Source of the DNA: Excoecaria cochinchinensis
Lineage: Eukaryota; Streptophyta; Magnoliopsida; Malpighiales; Euphorbiaceae
NCBI GenBank assembly: GCA_947683425.1
Contig: CANTUQ010000037.1
Coordinates: 8,042,501 to 8,106,500, forward strand
Length of the DNA stretch: 64,000 nt
Direction of reading: 5' to 3'
Below are positions 34,081-44,556 of this stretch, piece after piece; within the stretch, counting starts at the first letter, position 1; each line of letters begins with the position of its first letter. The position numbers were made by a program, and so were the translations under genes. The notes under the pieces are model-generated. The model was not told the origin of the DNA and searched no databases. It was given only the letters and a program-made list of their open reading frames with translations.

Positions 34081-35048
34081 GCCATTTTCGGGTTGTTACA
34101 CCGTGCATGTCTAAATGGAGGAAGAAACTTCATAGCTTATAAAAGCCATGAAGTTGGTGGCGAAGAGGCTGAAAAATCCAAATTTCTCTCTCCCCATTTC
34201 ACTCATTTCTTCCTCATTCAAAACACATAAATATTCCATTAAAATTCTACTCTTGAGTTCTTCAAGTTAGACAAATAAATTCTAGTGTTTAATAAGCTTA
34301 TCAAGGTAAGAGAATTGGATTTAATTTCTTCTTCTTTCTACTCGTGGGTCTTGAGGAGTGAACTTATGGTTTGTTATGTGATTTCTAAATTTATATACAT
34401 TTTGTAGAGGTAGAAGTTGGTAAAACCAAAGGTAAGGAGAAAGAAGGTGAGAAAAAGACTTAGAGAAGTAAAGAAGGAGCAAGGAGAAAAAAGTTTTGGA
34501 ATTGTGTGTATTTGTGTGCATTTAATAATGTAATATTTATTTAGAAGTGTTTATAAATAATATATGTAGATTTGAGCTAGTTTGTGGTTGATGAATGTGT
34601 AGAAATGGTTGATTTGGGCATGTTGAATTTCAAGGAAAACTCTGCCTAAATCCCTTCTAACCTTTGATGATTGTTTTAATTATAAGTGGAGGTTTAGAGC
34701 TCCAAATTGCATGTTTTTAGCTAGATTAGAAAGTTAAGACATATACTTAAATATATCTGGATGAACCATGAGCTAATTGTGGCTATAAGACACTCAAATT
34801 GAGTTTAAACTTGACATAGGAGTTCTGCCACCTTTAAGGGACCATTTTAGGGTATTGAGGTCATATTTGGAGTTTTAAATGTTCAAACGATGTGTAATTG
34901 GTGCCAATAGAAAGTTAAGATCATGGGAATCAATTGTTAAGGGACCATTTTTCCTTAAAAATGATGTTTACATGTTCATTTTGGCAAGACAAGTGAACCC
35001 ATAGAAGTAGCCCTGCTGAATTCTGGGTTTTAAGGCAATAAAATTAGG

Positions 35049-35375
35049 CTACACGATGGTCAGGATTACCTGCCCGCCATGTAAAATGATTCTGAATTTC
35101 TATTTTGGCTTGTAAATCGAGTTATACAGGCAGTCAAGGATTCCTACCCGCCGTGTAACCACCCTGCTTGCCATGTAGAATCTTTTGCCTACTGTGTAAA
35201 ATGGTTATGAAAATCATCTTTTAGGAATCATTCAGATTCCTCGATTTACATGGCCGGTAGGAATTCCTGCCCACCGTGTAACCTAGTCTGCTTGCTGTGT
35301 GAATGTTTTATGTTCTCAACTATTTTATATGTTTTGGTTTACATAGCTGGTAAGAATTCATGGCTGCCGTGTAAC
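35049..35375. repeat. Palindrome cluster in solo LTR 24857-36485
   Basis: About five inverted repeats: 35049-35084, 35121-35159, 35168-35205 (weak), 35245-35281 and 35339-35375. The best (35245-35281) has TTACATGGCCGGTAGGAATT then CCTGCCCACCGTGTAA. The central AGGAATTCCT extends the symmetry. Arms have drifted more than in 25146-34100. Confidence 0.75.
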
Positions 35376-36485
35376 CTTTTGAACTTCATTTTGTAAAGTG
35401 AATTTCCTTTCTCAGTTTGAAATGATTTTTGACATGAACTAAGTATAGTTTGTAAAAAAGTTGAATAATGACTTGGAATTGATGATTATGCATGGAATTT
35501 ATTAAGGTATAAAATGTGCTATTAGGAAATGCATTTATTAAACAAGTGACGATTTTATGGGAATAACATGGTAATAATGATGATATATAACTAGCAACTT
35601 TTATTTGAATCTCAATGTGAAGAAAAAGGTTCAAATTTAATTCATAGCCTGTTATAATTGAGTAATGGATAGATAGGCATGCCTATAAGGACCCTTAATG
35701 TTGCAGCCTATACGTTCGATCTTATTGGCCCTATTTGGGTCATGGTCGGACCCCCTTTGGGTCTCTATACTTATGTGTTATTAATATGTTATTATGCGAT
35801 ATATGAATGTTCCTTTGAGGTACTTATGAGTTAACCCGTTATCCACTACTTTAAAAACTCAGGCATTAAGTGAATAAAAAGAAGTGCTAAAAAGATAACA
35901 AGAAAATGTTAATGTAGGAACATGTTTATATGTATATTCCCTAAGTGCATTTTATGCTAAATGTTTACATAAATAACTATATATGTTATTTATACTGTTA
36001 TATGTGTGTTTCATGTGCATGTGTCTTTGCATTAATGACTATTATGAGTGGTCATCCATTTTATGATTTTTCCTCACTAAGCTGAGTGTTTCATCCATGC
36101 AGGTGTGGTGATAGGTTGATTTTGAAAGACAACCTACATCCCCAAAGGCCAACACCCTAGGAGCAAGCATCTTGTGTAGGTATAATATTTTAATGTAATA
36201 TTTTAAATTGTATTCTTTTGGATGTTAAAATGGGTTTGTAATAGGTAGTATGAGAAACCAAGCATCTGTATGTTCATAAGAATATATATGATGTAATGTA
36301 AATTAAATATGGTACCTACAAATTGTATGTGAATAATTATATGGGAATGTATGCTTTTAATCATATGATAAGAAATTTTATAATTCTAAACATAATGTAA
36401 TGGATGAAATCAAGATAATGTAGTTGTTGTGTTGCATCTTTCACCTGTCATGGTAGTTTACTGTGTAAGGGTAAGGGGTGTTACA

Positions 36486-37160
36486 CATGAAGCTTAGGAA
36501 CTTTTGGGATGGCACTCTGAAGATGCATTTCTCTAAATTTAGCTTCATCTGAAACTCATTTAGGGTGTCAAAAACTTCGATCAGATCGATAGCATGCCCT
36601 TTTTGGCTCTTGCTTTTGATGATCATATCCTCAACACATACCTCCACATTGTCTCTAATATGATCCTCAAATATTTTGTTCGTTAGCCACTTGTACATTG
36701 CTCCAGTATTCTTCAGAATGAATGGCATTACTTTGTAGCAAAAGGTTTCATCATCTGTGATAAAGCTCATCTTCTCTTGATCTATTAACCACATCAAAAT
36801 TTGATGATAGCCAGCATAAGCATTGAATAAAAAGTAGATTGCATGGCAAGCTTTAGCGTCTATAAGTTAATCAATACTCAGGAGTGGGAAGTTGCCTTTT
36901 GAGCAAGCTTTGTTGAGATAAGTGAAATCAACATGCATTCTAAGATTTCCATTCTTATTCTTTACTAGGACCACATTGGCGAGCCAATCAGGATAATCCA
37001 CTTTTCAGATAGTTCCAACATTTAGGAGTCTATCGACTTCCTCTAAAATTAACTTTTTTTTTATTGGGTGCGTGTCTTCTCAGCTTTTGCTTGATGGGAG
37101 GGTGGTTTGGACCGACATTCAGCTTGTGTGTGATGACTTTTGGGGTTAATGCCGAGGATA
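36486..37160 (-). pseudogene. Reverse transcriptase, N-terminal to palm, of the Tat element
   Basis: Reading down from about 37150: 'ILGINPKVITHKLNVGP', 'EEVDRLLNVGTI', 'VDYPDWLANVVLVKNKNG', 'HVDFTYLNKAC' and 'FPLLSID', then an open frame 36797-36441 with 'FCYKVMPFILKNTGA', 'YKWLTNKIFEDHI', 'VEVCVEDMIIKS' and 'IFRVPSQKFLSFM'. These are the ordered RT motifs of Tat-lineage elements. The catalytic Y-x-D-D box is altered to C-V-E-D, so the enzyme is dead besides having frame breaks. The frame runs into the LTR at 36485, where the insertion cuts it. Confidence 0.8.
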
Positions 37161-37359
37161 TCTTTTAGCTTTCATACAAAAGAGGCCTGATTAATCATCG
37201 TTACTTGCAAAACTTTTTCTTCCACCTCTTTGTCATGCTTGACCCGATCAAGACTTTTTTTCCCTTTGACAACTCTTTCTTGATTAGCTTCCCTTTTGGG
37301 GCCATTCTTGGCTTTTCAGCCTCTTCTTTTTTCTTGAGACCTGGCTGTACCATGCAGGC

Positions 37360-37740
37360 CTACCTTCCTTGCATTACCATAGAGATATAGGCTTCTCTAG
37401 AGGCTTTTTGGTTTCCTTTGGCCTCTCCTGCCTCTATGGGCACCTTTATGACCATATATTTGATGATGATCACCACTTTGCTTTGAAAGAGTAGTAATCT
37501 GCCAAAAATTGCATTAAATGCAAAGTTTATGTCCATGACCATAAGTGTGATTTTGCATGTGTGGGTTACTACTTCATTTTCGAGCTTTACAAAGAGATAT
37601 GCCGATCCTATCTCTAGAGCAGTGGCATTGCCAAGCCTGATCAGTAGGGTGGTATTTGCCTTTTGCTCTTCAATCGGTAGGCCCAACTTTTTGTAAGATT
37701 CTAGGGTCAGGACATGAACTTCCATTGTCGACCAAGATTC
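37360..37740 (-). pseudogene. Aspartic protease region of the Tat element
   Basis: The 121-codon frame reads 'VHVLTLESYKKLGLP', 'GNATALEIGSAYLFVKLEN' and 'DINFAFNAIFGRLLL'. Retropepsin-like proteases of this lineage show VDxGSS...N.IFGRP..L. The catalytic Asp codon lies just upstream where the frame is broken (37726-37740), and the Pro of the IFGRP motif is Leu. A homologous but inverted copy is at 40140-40620. Confidence 0.65.
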
Positions 37741-38040
37741 TCTTTACTAAGAAATTATTAATTATCGCTTAGATAACTAAAACATCTTTACGTGGGAATT
37801 TCAAATTTCCTGCATCTTCAGGGGATATCGAAATAGGTGGCATCTTTTTCGATTTAACAGAGAAATATATGCCCTTGCCTTTCTTTCTCTTGAGAAATCT
37901 TCTGCATACGATGATCCTTTAGCGATCATGTTGCTCACCCTAGCTCTTTGTCTTTGTTGCTCAATATTTCTTGGCTTTATGTGCTCATCATCTTCATTAG
38001 AATATAATAGGTCCATTCTTTTGATAGGAGGCTTATAGGG

Positions 38041-38660
38041 ACTTCTCTATTTTTACTCAATAAATCTCTTCAAAGACCCTTTTTCAAGAGTTTTTCTATT
38101 TCCTCTAATGAGTTGCATTTATCATTTGTGTGACCAACGTCTTTGTGGAATTCGCAATACTTGCTCTTGTCTCTTTTTCTATATGTTTGGTCAGACATTT
38201 TATTTATCTAATTGATCTTACTTTGCTTCTCGTTAATCCATATCAAGATGCTGCCAGGGTTGGAGTTAAGTGGGGTATAGGTCCTAACTAAATTATTAGC
38301 ATGGTGGTTGAACCTTCCTTGCTCAACTTCTTTCTTCTTACCTGAACTTTGGATGTGAATACTCTTTTTGGGCTCTTTGCTCTTTTTTTTAGCTATTCGA
38401 TTGGATACCACAACCTGTCTACCATGCTAGACATCCTTCCATTAATTTTGAAGGCATTATCCAATTAGATGTATTGATTGGCCCTATCCATCCAATTGAG
38501 ATCTAAGGTTACTGGCCTTTTTGAATGGATTGTATTATACTTGGAGAATTCGATGAGGGATTTCAAGGTTAATAGCAAGAGAAAAGAAGAAAAAAGATAA
38601 ATGAATAAAGGAATAGTAATATGAAGCCCAAAAGATGAAAATAAATTCGGCACTCGCTTA
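38041..38660 (-). pseudogene. Gag C-terminal part with zinc-knuckle-like motif
   Basis: The minus strand at about 38170-38045 reads 'KYCEFHKDVGHTNDKCNSLE', the C-x2-H...GH-x4-C pattern usual at the end of Tat-type Gag. Frame 38411-38208 has 'RTYTPLNSNPGSILIWI', shared with the plus-strand copy near 39650-39700. Stops and frameshifts are present. The upstream gag (38460-38660) fades out and no LTR follows. Confidence 0.6.
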
Positions 38661-38759
38661 TGTGTGTGTCAGTCAGGCAGAAGGGACAAAGGTTAGAGAA
38701 AATGTTCCCCACAAGCTGGAGCCATACCTTTAATGCTTACGATCCAACCTACACTTCTA

Positions 38760-40661
38760 AGCAGTCACAATCACCTTGGTTTCCATAGAAGATGATTTGT
38801 CATTTATATGCAAGCCAAAGAGAAGGTTTTTGAGAACGGTTAGAGAAGAAGATGAAGGCCCAATGGCAAATAAAAATGATAAATGGTTCTTACAATAGGT
38901 AAAAAAGTTTGGACTTAGGCACCCTAAAAAGCCCTTATTCGATAGTAACACTATCTCCCCCTTCTGCCAAGAGATCAGAGAAATTGAGCTGCCAAGTAGG
39001 TTTAAGGAGATAAGCATGCCCAGATACATGGGCAAGTCTAACTCAAAATACCACATCTCCGAGCATCTAATGCAAATTCATATGTACTCTTACGATAATC
39101 AAATTTTTTGTATAGTTTTTCCTATAACCTTGGCAGGTGATGCCATAGATTGGTTCCACGATCTCCCTCAAGAATCAATCACCTTCTTCAGATAGATTCA
39201 TGATCTTTTTACTATGAGGTTTATAGTTCAAATCAGGACACCTAAGAAAATCAATAACCTATGCAACCTAGTTCAAAGCCCTAATGAGAGCCTTAGAGAC
39301 TACTTTGATAGGTTCCAAACATTGGTATCGGAGATAGAAATTTGCACCCTAAAGTAGCAGCAAATGCCCTAGCCAGGAGCGTAAGGAGTATATAACTGTT
39401 CAAGTCCATAATGACTCGGACACCAATGGACTTCACCAATTTGATGAATAAGGCCAATCAATACATCCAATTGGATGATGCCCTCAGAGTTGATGGAATG
39501 ATGTCCAGCATGGCAAACAAGTTGTAATATCCAATCAGATGGCTAAGAAAAAGAGAAAAAAGCCTAGAAAGGGTATCCACATCTAAATGTTCAGGTAAGA
39601 GGAAAGAGGTTGAGCAAAAAAGGTTTGAATGTCATGCTAATAATTCGGCTAGAACCTATACCCTACTCAACTCCAACCCTGCTAGCATCTTGATATAGAT
39701 TAAGAACAAGCACAGCAAGGTCAATTGGATGAAGAAGATGTACGACCAGCCATATGCCAAAAGAGACAAGAGCAAGCACTACAAATTCCATAAAGACTTT
39801 GGTTACACAACCAACGAATGCAACTCATCAAAGGAGAAAATAGAAAGACTCTTGCAAAAGGGGCCAACACAAAAAAGTCCCTGTAAGCCCCCTGTTAAAA
39901 GAATAGATCAGTCATATTCTAATGATGATGAATAGTGCAAAAATATTGACCAACAAAGACAAAGAGCTGGGTGATCAACATGATCGCTGGGGGGAATATC
40001 GTATGGAAAAAATTTTTCCAAGATAAAGAAAGGCAAGGGCATATATTTCTCAGCCAAATTCGAGAAGATGCCACCTGTTTTGATATCTTTTGAAGACGTA
40101 GGCGATTTAAAATTCCTATATAAAGATGCTTTAGTTGTCCAAGCAACAATCAACTATTTCTTAGTAAAGAGAATCTTGGTCGACAACGGAAGTGCTGTGA
40201 ATGTCTTGATCTTAGAAGCTTAGAAAAAATGGGATTGTTGATCGAAAAGTTAAAGCCAAATATCACCCTACTAATCGGTCGACAATGCCACCATTCTAAT
40301 GGTAGGATCGATAGATCTCTTTGCAGAGCTCGGAGATGAAACAGTAACCCACAAAAATCACTTTTATGGTCATGGACATGAACTTTGCATATAATACAAT
40401 CTTTGGTAGACCATTGCTTTTTCAGAGTAGAGCGGTGACCAGCATTAGATATATGGTCATGAAAGTGCCTATAGAGGCAAAAGAGGCCATTCTGAGAGGA
40501 AACTAAAAAGCCACTAGATAAGCTTATATTTCTATAATAAAGCAAGGAAGGCAGGCCTACATGGTAAAGCCAAGCCTCGAGAAAAAAGAAGAGGCTGAAA
40601 ATGGTACTCTGCAATTTTTTGAAATGGTCATTATTTCCTTTTCTTAACAGAGATCAACAAT
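38760..40661 (+). pseudogene. Second Tat-type gag/protease fragment, inverted relative to the first
   Basis: The plus strand reads 'PFCQEIREIELPSRFKEI' (about 38955), 'YDNQIFCIVFPITLAGDA' then 'IDWFHDLPQESITFF' (39090-39195), and 'NESLRDYFDRFQTLVSEI' (39280-39335), which is Retrotrans_gag. The zinc-knuckle-like 'KHYKFHKDFGYTTNECN' follows (its first Cys is Tyr; 39775-39830), then protease 'LVDNGSAVNVLILEA' (40180-40220) with the active-site Asp replaced by an Asp-Asn context, and several stops. It is homologous to 36486-38660 but on the other strand, giving a head-to-head arrangement. Confidence 0.65.
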
Positions 40662-41892
40662 TAGGAGTGAGCAAAAAAATCGTGATTTCGGTTAATAAAA
40701 GAATTGAACCAAAACTGAACTGATTTTTCGATTAACCGAACCAATTTTTTCAGTTCATGGTTAGCAATTTATAAGATTTTTAGTTTTCGATTTTAAAAAA
40801 TTGGCGGTTTTAGTTGATTGACCGATTTTATTATTTTATATATATATAAATTGAAAACAACCTCTTCCTCCCTCACCTCTCTCTCTGTCAAATAAATTTA
40901 GAGCTAAATGAATTTAAGCCAAACAAAAATCAAATTAACTCATTAACCACAATTAAAATATTACAATATTAATTAAAAGCCATGCGCAAGATCTGAAATA
41001 GAAAAATCAAAATTGAACAAACCAAAACCTAAGGAAAAAAATGGAAGTAGAAGAACCAGGTTTGGAATAAATAGAACGCCAGATCTAGAACAAGCACAAA
41101 AAAAAAAACAAAAATTTTAGGCAAAAAAGAAAATATACCACCGGATCCATCGCTCCACCAGCGACTCCACCAACAACCTTCTTTTTCATCCAGTGATGTT
41201 GTCTTGCCTAAAGATGATGTAGATCTAGCAACAACACTTTCACAATGAAAGAGAGAGGGAAAGACAGATGAAGCAGAGTGAAGTTTTTAGAGAGAGAAAG
41301 AGATCGAGAGAGATGAAGTTTTGAGAGAGAGAGAGAGAGAGAGAAACTGAGATGAAGTTTTGAGAGAGAGGGGAACAGACAGATTATTCAAATAGATTAT
41401 AAATGAAGAAAAAAAAAATAAAGGGAAGAAAGCTGCTTATTGGTTTTCAAAAAAATTACATTGGTACAGTGGTTTTAATTATGCTAAATACTTACAAAAT
41501 AAGAAAATATTGCAAAATATTTTTTGGCATTCTTTTATTTGTTGTATGGAATAACAAGATAAATTCTAATTTTTTTATTAATTATTTCGTCAATGTAATG
41601 TGACTATTGAGGAGAATTATATGAATATATTTAATTTATGTTTGTAATTTAAATATTATGTTGAATTATATTTGAGTTTTAATTTTTATTTTTAAGTATT
41701 TTAAATATTTTATTTTTTAATAAATATATTTTATAATTATAGTGGTTCACAAAAAAATATTAGTTAACCAATTGGAAAAACCGAAACTGATAAACTAGTT
41801 AACCAATTGTAATTGACTGGTTAATTGTTAGTTATTTTCAAAAATCGGTAATTAATGAATTATTTTTTTTTGACTCATGGACCGTACCCCTA
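40662..41892. mobile_element. Non-autonomous hAT element
   Basis: The left end TAGGAGTGAGCAAAAAAATC and right end ...GGACCGTACCCCTA (reverse complement TAGGGGTACGG) are short inverted termini. Flanks TCAACAAT (40654-40661) and TCAACAAC (41893-41900) match 7/8. Subterminal 'GGTTAACCGATT'-type repeats are shared with the large hAT at 17334-23841. The core has a (GA)n tract (41310-41345) and no transposase. It is inserted at the end of the Tat fragment. Confidence 0.75.
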
Positions 41893-41900
41893 TCAACAAC

Positions 41901-42900
41901 TACTTTCGACTGACAAAACTGTCGCGAATCAATAAATTAAAATATAAATAATTACTACTTCTGATTAGAAATATAGCATTTCAGAATTTTTAAAAATTAA
42001 CAACTAAATTGGCAACAGGAATTTCTGTTCCTCAATAACATCAATTATTTTCTATAAACAAATAGCAACCACAAAAAAGCATAGCTAAAATTTTAATAAT
42101 ATCATTATTATTTTTTAAAATATGTAAAAAAAATAAATAGTGAAAATATGTTGTCAAATTTATTATCCCATCGCCATTTCTGTTGCTATATTTGATTTTT
42201 CATTTTATCTTTCAACTTGACAAATTTTATTTTTTATTTATTCTTCCAATTTGAGAAAGAGTTTGGAGCTAAATAGCGACTAAATAATCTTCGTTCCTAA
42301 GTTAAAGTGTTTTTTAGTGATGTGACCGCCTACAATTACAACGAAAAAAAATGCATCAATATTCATTTTGGTCACTAATTTTGAAAAGTTTCAATTTTTT
42401 CTATTCAATTTGGTTATTAAGTGCAAAAACCATTTTATTAGAAAATAATTTTAAATATTTAAAAAGCCCGAATCAAAATATTTTGGTTCGATTGTTTATT
42501 CTATTTAGTTCATTTTTAATTTTTAATTTTTTAACTAATTACTTGCAATCATTTTGGTTCAATTGTTTCTTTTATTTGATTCGGATTTAGTTTTACTCAT
42601 GAACTAAACCAAAATCTTCTCCAATTAACATAGATTTTTTATGACTTAAAATTATGATAAAATACCTATCTAAAACAGGTTGATGAGAAAAATAGTGGAT
42701 TAGATTAACTAACAATTTCGCCCATTAATACTATCATACGATCCCTTTTGGTCATCACACGTCAATTTAAACCAGCATGCAATCCATGTAATCCAACATG
42801 TAACAAATACATGGATGGACTCAAAATCGTCTAACTTATTTAGGACTAACGAACCCACCGAAATTCACCTAACTTGACCCGTTTGGTCACTTCTTAGAGA
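41901..42900. other. Intergenic region upstream of the methyltransferase
   Basis: AT-rich and without a credible gene. The 79-codon frame 42351-42590 is low-complexity (Phe/Leu/Asn). It probably contains the distal promoter of the gene at 42988. Confidence 0.6.
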
Positions 42901-42907
42901 AACGCTT

Positions 42908-42916
42908 GTATTTATA
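42908..42916 (+). promoter_or_regulatory. Candidate TATA box of the SABATH gene
   Basis: GTATTTATAG about 75 bp before the ATG at 42988, at normal spacing for a short 5'UTR. It is the only TATA-like match in the preceding 100 bp. Confidence 0.5.
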
Positions 42917-42987
42917 GATGCAAGTGTTGGAAAGAAAAACAGAGAGTAGCCTCTAACTTAATCAAGTTATCCACAAGATATATAACC

Positions 42988-44556
42988 ATGAAAGTTTCAC
43001 AAATTCTTCGCATGAACGAAGGAGATGGACAAAAAAGCTACTACAACAACTCATTATATCAGGTTTGATGATAAACTTGATACTTTAATTTAATTCCAGT
43101 ACCAATAATCTTACAGTCTTCTTATTTTTCTCTTAATTTGATGCAGAGGAAAGTAATTTTGACAGCCAAGCCTATTTTAGAAGAAAGCATAACAGAATTA
43201 TGTGAAAAAAGCTTATCAGAATGTTTAAAAATGGTGGACATGGGTTGCTCTTCAGGACCAAATACATTCTTACCATTATGGGAAATCATCGAAACAATCG
43301 ATTCTACGTGTACTGAATTGAATAAAAAACCACCCGCATTGGAGTATTTCCTGAACGATCTTCCAGGAAATGATTTTAACATCATTTTCAGATCACTGCT
43401 TAAGGATTTTTATCAGAAACTAAAGAAAGAAAAGGGCACAAAGTTTGAGCAATGCTTCCTAGCTGCAATGCCTGGAAGTTTCTATGGAAGGCTTTTTCCA
43501 GCAAATTCTCTGCACTTTGTTCACTCTTCTTATAGTCTCCATTGGTGCTCTCAGGTACAGCATTAACATTTACCAGTTCAATTGTTTTCTCAATCAGAAA
43601 ATTAAACTAATAGAGTAGTGGGTATGTGAAATAGATTAAAGGTCTTGTAAGTGAACCTGGAATTCAACTGAACAAAGGGAATATCTGCATTGCGGAGTCA
43701 AGCCCAGCAAGTGTTCATGAAGTATATTCGGAACAATTTGAAAGAGATTTTATGATGTTCTTAAGATCACGTTGGGTAGAGATGGTGGCTGGTGGCCACA
43801 TGGTGCTCACTTTCATGTCCAAAACTAATAAAAATACTTATTGCAAGTATGGTTGCGAATCATGGTGCTTAATCGGGAGTTGTCTTAAAGACATGGTTAA
43901 CCAGGTACGCAGCTTTTAACTATTTCTCATTCCTCCTTCAACATTCGCATGTAGAGAAGTCTCTTTTACAACACAGGAAAAGGAAATTCTCTTTTCTAGA
44001 TTCTGCCCAAAGCTAAAGTCCACTTTTTCATAGTCAGATTGTGTTCCAAGGTAATGTCAGGTGATTGACAATCAACAAGTGAGAAGTAGATCATAAACTT
44101 TCTCTAAATTCAGTGCATGGCAATATCTCTCATGCATCAAATTAATGATTTATATGTTAATTTAATTTAAGGTGAATAAATTTGGTGTAGGGGATAATTG
44201 AAGAATCAAAACTGGACAGTTGCAACATTCCAGTGTATGGTGTATCAGAAGAAGAAGTAAGAAAAGTGATTGAAAGGGAGAGTTGGTTTAGGATTAGAGG
44301 AATAGAAAAATTTGAATTAAAATGGGATGCTAACATGGAAGATGGTGAGGTTGGTGAATTGGTGTTTGATAAATGGGAAAGAGGAAAGTATGTAGCAAAT
44401 TACATGAGAGCTGTTGCAGAACCCATGTTAGCTGCCCATTTTGGAGATGCCATTATTGATGATTTATTTCAAAGATTCTCATTGAAGGCTGCTGATTATT
44501 TGGAGAAGGGAATGGGTGTTTATCACAATCTAGTTGTTTCCATTATTAAAAATTGA
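42988..44556 (+). CDS. SABATH-family carboxyl/N-methyltransferase, four exons
   Basis: Exons 42988-43062, 43147-43554, 43635-43904 and 44191-44556, all with GT-AG introns (84, 80 and 286 bp), join in phase 0 to 372 residues, normal for the family (360-380). Exon 1 has the family N-terminus 'MNEGDGQKSYYNNSLYQ' (SAM-contacting SY..NS..Q). Residues 55-65 VDMGCSSGPNT are SAM motif I; 94-103 LNDLPGNDFN and 'SFYGRLFPANSLHFVHSS' with 'YSLHW' at the end of exon 2 are further signatures; 'YVANYMRAVAEPML' is the C-terminal signature. SABATH enzymes transfer methyl from S-adenosylmethionine to carboxyl groups of salicylate, benzoate, jasmonate, gibberellin or IAA, or to ring nitrogen of xanthines, in the cytosol. 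The substrate is not decided here. Odd points: exon 3 starts at IKGLVSEP, lacking the usual VP after SQ, and the first Gly of motif I is preceded by Met. No stop or frameshift; likely functional. Confidence 0.88.

Larger units (their letters stand above)
25146..34100 (-). mobile_element. Solo Tekay-like LTR, minus strand, split by a young element
   Basis: In minus orientation it starts TGTAACAACCCGAAAATGGC (34100) and ends ...ATCGGGTGTTGCA (25146). Flanks CCATG (25141-25145) and CCGTG (34101-34105) match 4/5. Own length is about 2.42 kb (25146-25700 and 32235-34100). It carries the double hairpin (25482-25522) and the palindrome cluster 32838-33102. Close in sequence to the solo LTR 8165-10611. 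Confidence 0.85.
24857..36485 (+). mobile_element. Solo Tekay-like LTR inserted in RT, carrying nested elements
   Basis: It starts TGTATGGCCCCGACTTGTAC and ends GGGTGTTACA; flanks TATGA (24852-24856) and CATGA (36486-36490) match 4/5 and RT reading resumes across it. Own sequence is 24857-25145 plus 34106-36485, about 2.67 kb. A TATA-like CTTATAAAAGCC lies near 34137-34148, followed by a pyrimidine-rich leader; a palindrome cluster is at 35049-35375. No internal domain, so a solo LTR. Confidence 0.8.
1802..38650 (-). mobile_element. Old Tat-lineage Ty3/gypsy element, split by three nested insertions
   Basis: Four separated minus-strand pieces read in correct order as one pol: gag/PR/RT (38650-36486), RT connection (24856-24654), RT end and RNase H (11921-11359), then the rest of archaeal-type RNase H and integrase (6256-4730), PPT (about 2301-2311) and 3' LTR (2296-1802). 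At each junction the protein reading resumes across a 5-bp target duplication: CATGA/TATGA, CTGCT/CTGTT and CTTTG/CCTTG (right/left copy). About 7.4 kb of the 36.8-kb span belongs to the element itself. Frames carry many stops and key motifs are lost, so it is dead. No 5' LTR was found at the right end, which appears truncated near 38650. Confidence 0.75.

Noticed and set aside
43122..43385. 87-codon minus-strand frame in the SABATH gene
   Set aside because: Antisense shadow of exon 2.
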